Origin: Piezodorus guildinii
Taxonomy: Eukaryota > Arthropoda > Insecta > Hemiptera > Pentatomidae
NCBI GenBank assembly: GCA_023052935.1
Contig: CM041294.1
Span: 39,579,236-39,643,235 of the forward strand
Length of the DNA stretch: 64,000 bases
Direction of reading: 5' to 3'
Position numbers and translations under genes: made by a program. Shown here one piece after another: positions 57,290 to 64,000 of the stretch (positions within the stretch are counted from its first letter, which is position 1; each line of letters opens with the position of its first letter). The notes under the pieces were generated by a model. The model searched no databases, was not told the DNA's origin, and saw only the letters and a program-made list of their open reading frames with translations.

Positions 57290-57815
57290 AAATATTTACC
57301 TGTTTTTCATCAGTGGTAACAAGATAATATAGTTATTTTTATAGAATCAACAAAATTAAAGGTACTTTAGGGGCAGAAAATTTAAAATATCGGCATTTAA
57401 GCCCTGTCAGACTATTTTAATCAGAATGAAATCTACACGAAGTTTAAGCCTATTTAAGTTTACGTTGATATATTGAGTTTAATCAAAATCGTCGGAACCG
57501 TTTTCGAGAAAATCGAAAAAAGGTGCAAAATACATAATATAAAGTGGATTTTCTGGTAAGCTCATTTTGATGAAAAAGGTTTTGTAACGTCTCGGACGTA
57601 TATTTGTCTTAAATATGAAATTTCAGTTTCATAGGACTTACCGTTTTCGCCCGGGTGTTACCACACACACACACACACACACACAGACCTTTTAGCGGGG
57701 CTTAGTTATTTGGATTCAGGGGACCCTAACATGTGTATTTCCGTTGAAATCTTGAATTCGAAAATTTTCATGATCGCAATACTTTATCTTACTATATACA
57801 GTGAGTGAAAGTAAA
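57290..57815 (+). repeat. Interspersed repeat R1 copy
   Basis: Most complete plus-strand copy: GGAACCGTTTTCGAGAAAAT, TATTTGTCTTAAATATGAAA, (CA)n at 57661-57684, GGATTCAGGGGACCC and CATGATCGCAATACTTTATC, then GTGAGTGAAAGTA. Confidence 0.75.
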
Positions 57816-58577
57816 TGCAGTTCTTATTAATTTCTTATTAATTAAGGTAAGTAAAAATCGTTTTTTTTACAAGACTAGAAGCATAGTCTCTGGTACCACA
57901 ATCTAGAGCAGTACCAAAGCTCACGTTCCTCAAAACCTGAGTTCATTGGTAACTAACTCAAGTTCAAGGAATGAAAACCGGTTCAGCCCGTGGGTTACTG
58001 CTACCAGAACATGCTTTCTTAGATTGTTACTTTCTTTTATCGACCGATCAATTATATGTTGTTGTTTTTTTTTTCATAAAAACGTCACTTATATTTTAAC
58101 ACTGGTCGTCACCAGTTTATAGAGGTCCAAATATTTAGGATTGTATAATCAATTAGATAATGCAGAGGGATAGCTAAAAGGATCCGACTGGGGCAGATAT
58201 CTCTTTATTATGCTTTACCATCTTCGGATCGATCCTTACCCTCCTTGCACGATCGTTGGACAATAAATTCCTAACTGAATACTTCATTTGAGATTCTATT
58301 GGGTTGTAGAGTTACAGATTGTTTTAATCAAACAGCTTGAAAACCGCAAGTTATTCTCATGGTATTAGGGTATATTACAACATGGTGTTAAAAATATTTT
58401 CAATCACAGTACAACATATAGGTATATTGCATAAGATAGTTTCTAATGTATATTCTTTTACCTACATATTAATTACATACAATTTATACATATTTAATTA
58501 CTATACAATTATTTTTAAGATCTTTTTCAATTTCAAGTATTCGATTGTTTTAAGCTTTTCTTGAGAGGGCAAGCCAG
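57816..58577. other. Non-coding flank of the RTE locus
   Basis: AT-rich sequence with no recognised element. The open frame at 58337-58564 is Tyr/Ile-rich and not protein-like. Confidence 0.5.
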
Positions 58578-58606
58578 AGAATTGAGACGTTGATTTCCAA
58601 AAGGTA
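58578..58606. repeat. Left arm of an inverted repeat around the RTE
   Basis: TTGAGACGTTGATTTCC and AAAAGGTACTA are repeated in inverse orientation at about 62194-62222. Together they bracket the RTE insertion and may be the ends of an older MITE into which it landed. Confidence 0.6.
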
Positions 58607-58828
58607 CTAAAGGACAATTTTTACGAAATTGATTTTTTTACATATTGTATTCTCATCATTTAGTTCTATCTAAATATTCTATTTGATGTTATCTAATTAA
58701 TTCTCAAGTCATTAATAAACACGATTTAGAAATGCTGTCATTTTCTAAAAGTACTATTACGCATTTATTTCGTTCCAAATCATTCTAAAAAAATCATTTC
58801 ATAACTTTAATATGATGTTATTATTATA

Positions 58829-61800
58829 TATAATAATAATAATAGGCTTAGCGAACCCGAGGTTCGATGCCGATACCACCAAATGCCGCCTACACAGACT
58901 CGTCCAATGTTCACCATTCAAGCCCAAGCTCCCGAGATCAGCCTTAACGCAATCCTCTCATCTCCGCTTCGGCCTACCTTTCGGACGCCTACCAGTCGGA
59001 TCAGCAAATACCAACTTTCTCGGAATCCGCTCGTCATCAAGCCCAACAACTTTACTCGCCCATTTGAGTCTCCGCGATGCAATCAGCTCAATTATATTCA
59101 CAGGATTCAAGTTCCGCAATTCCGCGTTATGCAACCTTCTAAACTCCCCAGTGGCCTCATCTCTCTTTGGACCAAATATTTTACGCAATACCTTATTTTC
59201 GAAAACCTTAAGCCGTTGTTCATCCTTTAAAGTAAGCGGCCACGTTTCACATCCGTAAAGAACCGTTGGAAGAATAATAGTTTTATAAATTCTAATCTTT
59301 AAGTTTTTAGATAGAAGCCGCGAACTTAGTAACTTAGCAACTGAATAATAACACGCATTTCCCACCTTTAACCGGGACTTTATTTCTTCCTGGATTTCAT
59401 TTTTTCTAGTTATAATTGAACCTAAATACTTGAATTTCCCTACGTGTTTAAAAGTATGACCTGATACATCAATATCACCAAGATCGACACCGTTTCTGCT
59501 ACTAATCATATACTTCGTTTTATCGGTATTTAATTCGAGTCCTATTTCTTTACCGGTTTTTATTAACACACTTGTTTTTAGTTGTATGGTTTCCGTGTCT
59601 TCACCTAGCAGTACCAGATCATCGGCATACCCCAAAACCGGAATCTTGTCACCCATATTTAAGCCTTTCTCGGTACACATCACCTTTTCTATGACATATT
59701 CTAAAGCTATATTAAATAACACAGGTGAAAGGGAGTCACCCTGTTTCAAACCCGATCGCACCTCAAATCTCTCGGAGTAATTATGACCGATTCTAACTTT
59801 ATGGAATGTTTCCGACAAACACATTTCTACTAGGTTTACTAACTTTCTAGGTATTCCCTGTTCAATCATGATGTTATATAGCTTCTGACGGTCTATTGAA
59901 TCATAAGCCTTTTTAAAATCGATATAAAGTTGATGGACTACACCGTTGTATTCCAATTTTTTCTCTAATATTTGACGTAAGGAAAATATTTGGTCAATAG
60001 TCGAACGATTCCGCCTAAAACCACATTGGTAATCTCCGATAATTTCCTCAGCGTATTCCGTGATTCGACTAGTTAGAATTGACGAGAATATTTTATAGCA
60101 TACTGGGAGAAGAGAGATCCCACGATAGTTGTTACAATCCGACCTCGGTCCTTTTTTGTGAATCGGAATAAGTATTGATTCTTTCCATTCTTCGGGCATT
60201 TTTTCAGTTTCCCAGATCTTTTTAACTAAAAAATGTATTTTGGAAACGCCCGCTTCTCCACACGCCTTGATTAATTCACTCGTGATATTATCATTTCCTG
60301 CGGCCTTATAACGTTTTAATTTTCCTATCGCCATTTCGACTTCCTCTTTACTCGGTGCGTCTATCCAGGGTTCAGCGCTCTGATATTCAGAGAGAGGAGA
60401 TTGATTATTATTTTCCATATTTAAGATGCCGTCAAAGTGTTGTTTAAATTTATTTAATATCTCAGAAGGATCCGCAATTATATTGTTATTTGCATCTTTA
60501 ACCGCATTCAATAGAGGTTCAAATCTTTTACGCGATTTGTTAATACCTTTGTACATCTCTCTTACGTTATTTTCGTTTCTGTGTTTTTCTATTTCTATTA
60601 TTTTGCCTTTAAGATACTCTCTTTTCTTATTTTTTAAGAGTTTTGAAGTTTCATTCTTTACTAACCGAAAATAAGCCACATTATTATCGCTTGGATTATT
60701 TAAGGAATTCAGTTTAGCGGTTTTTCTTTTTTCGCACATATTTTGACAATCCCTGTCGAACCAAGGTTTGTTCTTTTTATTTTCGATTTTTCCAAGACAT
60801 AAATTACCGACCTCTTTAATATTATCCCTGATCCCTTCCCATAGTTTGTTTACATCTTTGTGTTCCTCGTCTGAAGATTCCAAAGCTTCGAACCGATTTT
60901 TTACTTCTATCGCGAATTGTTTTCTAATTTCTAGGTTGTTCAATTTAACTAAATCAAAATTCTCGGGACGAATATAGTTCGGTGTTCTCTTTTTTGTATT
61001 TAGTTTTTGTCGAAGTTTCGCGATTACTAATTCATGATCAGAACCGCATTCTGCACCCCGATACGATCTTACGTTAATTATGCTACTTTGCCATCTGTTT
61101 TGTATTAAAACATGATCGATTTGATTCCGTGTTTGTCCATCCGGCGATGTCCACGTATACTTATGAATATCCTTATGTTTAAATGTAGTACTTTTGATTA
61201 CTAGGTTTTTCGAAATGGCAAAGTTTATTAGTCGGGTCCCATTATCATTACTATATTCGTGCAAACTTTCTTTACCGATTGTAGGACGATATACTTCTTC
61301 CCTTCCAACCTTTGCGTTCGCGTCGCCTAGTATTATCTTAATGTAATTTCGCGGTAACTTATCGTAAACCGACTCTAGTTTATCATAAAATTCGCATTTT
61401 ACTTCATCATCACTGTCTTCGGTGGGAGAATGAATGTTTATAAACGCGATTTTAAACCAACGCCCTTGAAATATAGCAACCGATATTCTTTCACTAAAGA
61501 ACTGTACGTCCCGTAATGCGGAAAGAAATCTATTCCTAATCAGAAACCCGGTACCTAGACAATAATTAACGCTCCCCCCGTACCAAATAGTATACTTTCC
61601 TTCTGTTAACGAACCCTCCCCTGGCCAGCGAACCTCTTGTAATGCAACGATATCTAAATGGTACCCCTTAACTTCATTCGCGACCGACTTTAACCCACCT
61701 GCCGTATTTAAACTTCTAACGTTCCACGTCCCTATTGTTAGATCTCTAATTTTCATCTTGCGCCATGATTCCCAGCCGCCAGAAGCAGTCCCCACCCGGA

Positions 61801-62074
61801 GACCCGAACGAGGGACTAGTTTACCTCCGGATAATGAGCGTTTTACCTCAGAGGAATCCATGACTTTTGGTGATATTTTGTGAACTAAAATATGTGAGTA
61901 GGGCGTTCGAACCTACGTCACACCCTCCAGCAAGCCTGGGGGGCCGCTCTCATTGTTGGTCAGCGAGTCCATCGGACTTAGCCGGGAGGAGCTTCCGAGG
62001 AAATTCCACCGACCATCCCCACATCCGCCACCTGTGGGACGCTCCCCATACGCGGTAATGAGATCCGCGCGAGG
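58829..62074 (-). mobile_element. Near-complete RTE-type LINE
   Basis: 3246 bp on the minus strand, between 13-bp duplications tgttattattata at 58816-58828 and 62075-62087. The 5' leader (about 210 bases, relatively GC-rich) precedes the ATG at 61861. One large frame carries endonuclease and reverse transcriptase. The 3' end is a short (ATT)n tail, as is usual in RTE elements, instead of poly-A. Because that tail resembles the duplication, the exact 3' edge may be off by some bases. Apparently full length. Confidence 0.88.
58958..61861 (-). CDS. RTE endonuclease-reverse transcriptase
   Basis: 967 residues. It nicks target DNA and reverse-transcribes the element RNA from the nick. An apurinic-like endonuclease occupies about residues 38-290: GTWNVRSL, ALQEVRW, GDANAKVG, SPDGQTRNQIDHVL and GSDHELV. 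The reverse transcriptase spans about 500-790: LIPIHKKGPRSDCNNYRGIS, CGFRRNRSTIDQIF, YIDFKKAYDSID, GLKQGDSLSPVLFNIALEYV, the catalytic YADDLVLL and KYLGSII. The C-terminal part has GCETWPLTLKDEQRL and ends GRRPKGRPKRR at TGA 58958-58960. Relatives usually have Trp there (RW-DD/ED...), and the same frame stays open for another 40-odd codons (EDCVKADLGSLGLNGEHW), so the TGA looks like a premature stop. All catalytic residues remain. Confidence 0.92.
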   Translation of the reverse strand: MDSSEVKRSLSGGKLVPRSGLRVGTASGGWESWRKMKIRDLTIGTWNVRSLNTAGGLKSVANEVKGYHLDIVALQEVRWPGEGSLTEGKYTIWYGGSVNYCLGTGFLIRNRFLSALRDVQFFSERISVAIFQGRWFKIAFINIHSPTEDSDDEVKCEFYDKLESVYDKLPRNYIKIILGDANAKVGREEVYRPTIGKESLHEYSNDNGTRLINFAISKNLVIKSTTFKHKDIHKYTWTSPDGQTRNQIDHVLIQNRWQSSIINVRSYRGAECGSDHELVIAKLRQKLNTKKRTPNYIRPENFDLVKLNNLEIRKQFAIEVKNRFEALESSDEEHKDVNKLWEGIRDNIKEVGNLCLGKIENKKNKPWFDRDCQNMCEKRKTAKLNSLNNPSDNNVAYFRLVKNETSKLLKNKKREYLKGKIIEIEKHRNENNVREMYKGINKSRKRFEPLLNAVKDANNNIIADPSEILNKFKQHFDGILNMENNNQSPLSEYQSAEPWIDAPSKEEVEMAIGKLKRYKAAGNDNITSELIKACGEAGVSKIHFLVKKIWETEKMPEEWKESILIPIHKKGPRSDCNNYRGISLLPVCYKIFSSILTSRITEYAEEIIGDYQCGFRRNRSTIDQIFSLRQILEKKLEYNGVVHQLYIDFKKAYDSIDRQKLYNIMIEQGIPRKLVNLVEMCLSETFHKVRIGHNYSERFEVRSGLKQGDSLSPVLFNIALEYVIEKVMCTEKGLNMGDKIPVLGYADDLVLLGEDTETIQLKTSVLIKTGKEIGLELNTDKTKYMISSRNGVDLGDIDVSGHTFKHVGKFKYLGSIITRKNEIQEEIKSRLKVGNACYYSVAKLLSSRLLSKNLKIRIYKTIILPTVLYGCETWPLTLKDEQRLKVFENKVLRKIFGPKRDEATGEFRRLHNAELRNLNPVNIIELIASRRLKWASKVVGLDDERIPRKLVFADPTGRRPKGRPKRR

Positions 62075-62193
62075 TGTTATTATTATAGTAAAAAAATAAT
62101 TCTAAATTTTAAGGCAAAAAGACCCAAATTAGCTAGTTTAATAATACAGTAATGAGAGATTTTCGCGCTTCCTGTAAAATTTCCTAGAATGGA

Positions 62194-62222
62194 TATAGTA
62201 CCTTTTGGAAATCAACGTCTCA
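62194..62222. repeat. Right arm of the inverted repeat around the RTE
   Basis: TAGTACCTTTTGGAAATCAA and CGTCTCAATTCT are the complement of 58576-58606. The identity of about 30 bases across the LINE is too long for chance. Confidence 0.6.
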
Positions 62223-62224
62223 AT

Positions 62225-63727
62225 TCTTGATGCAACTCTTATACTTCCGTCTTATCCACATTTCTCAACACAAACCGGACCATTATTGTCCTTCCTTTTT
62301 CGTCTGTGTCTTTAGTTAATCATCTGCCTCCAATGATTTGAGTCTCTGATGCATATAAAGTTTAAGATTTTACTACTGTGATCTAATGCTTTAATTTTGC
62401 ATAACGGGATACCTATTGGGTCATTATTATTGCTTTCATTGATTTTAAAAATTGAGGTAAGTGAAAGTCGTGTGTTGCCCGCACCAGATTTTTTATAATT
62501 ATTCGCGGTTTGTTGGTTATTGAATTAAATTTTAAAACTAACCAGCTGACATCAACGTCTAGGTGTTAGGATCATCGTTGTATGGACTAGTATTTTTGTG
62601 GCGAATTTGAAAAAAATTAGTCCAGTTGTGGACCTAGAAATGCCTTCGACGTCGGACCAACGGTTTTTAAAAAATTCGTTATTCGGATTCTATGCATCAT
62701 GAAACGTAAGCTCTCCTCTCAAATTTTGAGGGGAGGGTTTTTTTTTGTTTTGGTCGATTACAAAGGTTCACTATTGAAAATAATTAACCAAAAGTAAAAT
62801 AACTTCTACCATCTTTCTCACATAAAACTTCATTTATTTTATTGTTTACAATTAGACTTTTTCCTTATTTTTTTTATAGAAGTTCACCTAATTAAAGAAT
62901 TAATTTAACTATCGAGAAAGTAAGTGAATGCTCTAGAAGAGAGGTTCCCAATGTGAGAATGTTATTATTTAACCTAAAGAGTTAAGTAATTGCATACTAT
63001 CAACATCACTCTAAGGATCAACAGTTTTGGTTCTTTTATTTAATTTTAATTTTAAGAGAATATAACCTTTATATTTTTTTTTATATCTTCTTTATTAATT
63101 ACACAAGATAATTGGATTATTGGTTCGAAGAAGAGTGGAATATATCTTAGTTTTACTTGCAATCATCGAATAAAAGGTTCCCAAATAATAAGCCGATGCC
63201 GCTAAGCGTTTAAAATTCAAGTTTATATATTTCCCACATTATTATTTATCTTACCTATAATTTCTGCTTCTGAGTCGTCTAAAATTTAAAGCGGTGCACC
63301 ATAATGCTCATTCCTTACCCGATTGTCGAACTCGCGTTGTTTGTTCCACTGAGAAGAGTAAGTATTCTCCAGTGGTTAACCTCTAATTACCTATCGATGA
63401 ATAAAATACCTGTAAAGGGAAAAATCGAAAAGCCTTTTTTTCTGAAAATGAGAATAATTTAGAAAGAATTATGATATTTAAATACCTCTCAGCTTAACAC
63501 AAACTGACACTTCATGAAGGAAGTTTAGTTTTAAGGATTCTGGATCTTCCTCAAAAGGTTACAATTTTTTATTGTTTATTAGGTCCTGTTCAAATGACGA
63601 AAATGACAAAATTAAGAAAATTAGAGAGTTTTATATATATATATAAAATACCGCACAGTAAGTAATATTAAAAACAAACTTTTTTGAGCTTATGTTTTAA
63701 AAGTTTAAAAATTCGTTTTTCTTTGTT

Positions 63728-63781
<54 letters not shown>

Positions 63782-64000
63782 GGTATAGATTATTTTAGGT
63801 GAAGATCAAAGTTTAAATACAAAATTCGAGGCTGATAATTAACTTCACCACTATTTTATTCAATTATGGTACACTACGTTTCTGCTATAATGCCATCTTC
63901 TGGCGCAAGAACAATTTTTTTTCTTAGGGTGAGTGGGTTCTAACACCCAGAAGCCTCATGACATATTGTAATATCTAATTATGAACTCAAGAGTATTACA
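62225..64000. other. Non-coding right end of the window
   Basis: AT-rich, with (TA)n at 63730-63776 and a hammerhead-like motif on the minus strand at 63874-63905. No open frame or recognised element. Confidence 0.5.
63730..63776. repeat. (TA)n microsatellite
   Basis: About 46 bases of perfect AT repeats. Confidence 0.92.

Overview
The window is eukaryotic and almost certainly from an insect. It is AT-rich, with long introns, GT-AG splice sites, AATAAA poly(A) signals, tRNA-derived SINEs, mariner, Helitron, hAT, RTE, Jockey and BEL/Pao elements. A hemipteran-like insect is my inference, not something proven here.

Two host genes, both on the + strand, fill the first 26 kb. The first is RBM22, the U6-binding spliceosome factor, in six coding exons from 606 to 12841 (457 codons). 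Its introns hold a composite TIR/SINE-tail element (1912-4155), a full tRNA-SINE (5624-5952), a Helitron carrying a mariner (7698-9454) and a Helitron-like repeat carrying a hAT (about 9935-11447). The second is a four-finger C2H2 zinc-finger gene with a polyglutamine first coding exon, in four coding exons from 16573 to 25831. One extra base breaks its first coding exon, and the exon phases confirm the excess. A SINE and an internally deleted mariner lie in its introns.

From 26 to 33 kb I see only AT-rich intergenic DNA, one SINE and one short repeat copy. From 32.7 to 44 kb is a graveyard of nested repeats: two Helitrons (one holding another TIR element, one holding an RTE piece), a hairpin element with 75-bp arms and a 14-bp target duplication, a truncated Jockey LINE, and repeats with a hammerhead-like core.

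From 44395 to 53003 lies a very young BEL/Pao LTR retrotransposon. Its 527-bp LTRs appear identical, its target duplication is 5 bp, and its only visible break is a -1 frame change between gag-protease and RT-RNaseH-integrase. Its 1.8-kb leader holds two tandem arrays, one bearing five perfect TGACGTCA (CREB/ATF-type) sites at about 70-bp spacing. Then come a LINE C-terminal fragment, a hAT MITE, further repeat copies, and a nearly complete RTE-type LINE (58829-62074, minus strand) with a 13-bp target duplication and one suspicious in-frame TGA. The last 2 kb is non-coding.

The host genes are ordinary. The most unusual material is in the mobile elements: the CRE-bearing BEL leader, the hammerhead-like motif shared by unrelated repeats, the DNA-transposon-like body with a SINE tail and long target duplication, and a Helitron containing LINE sequence.
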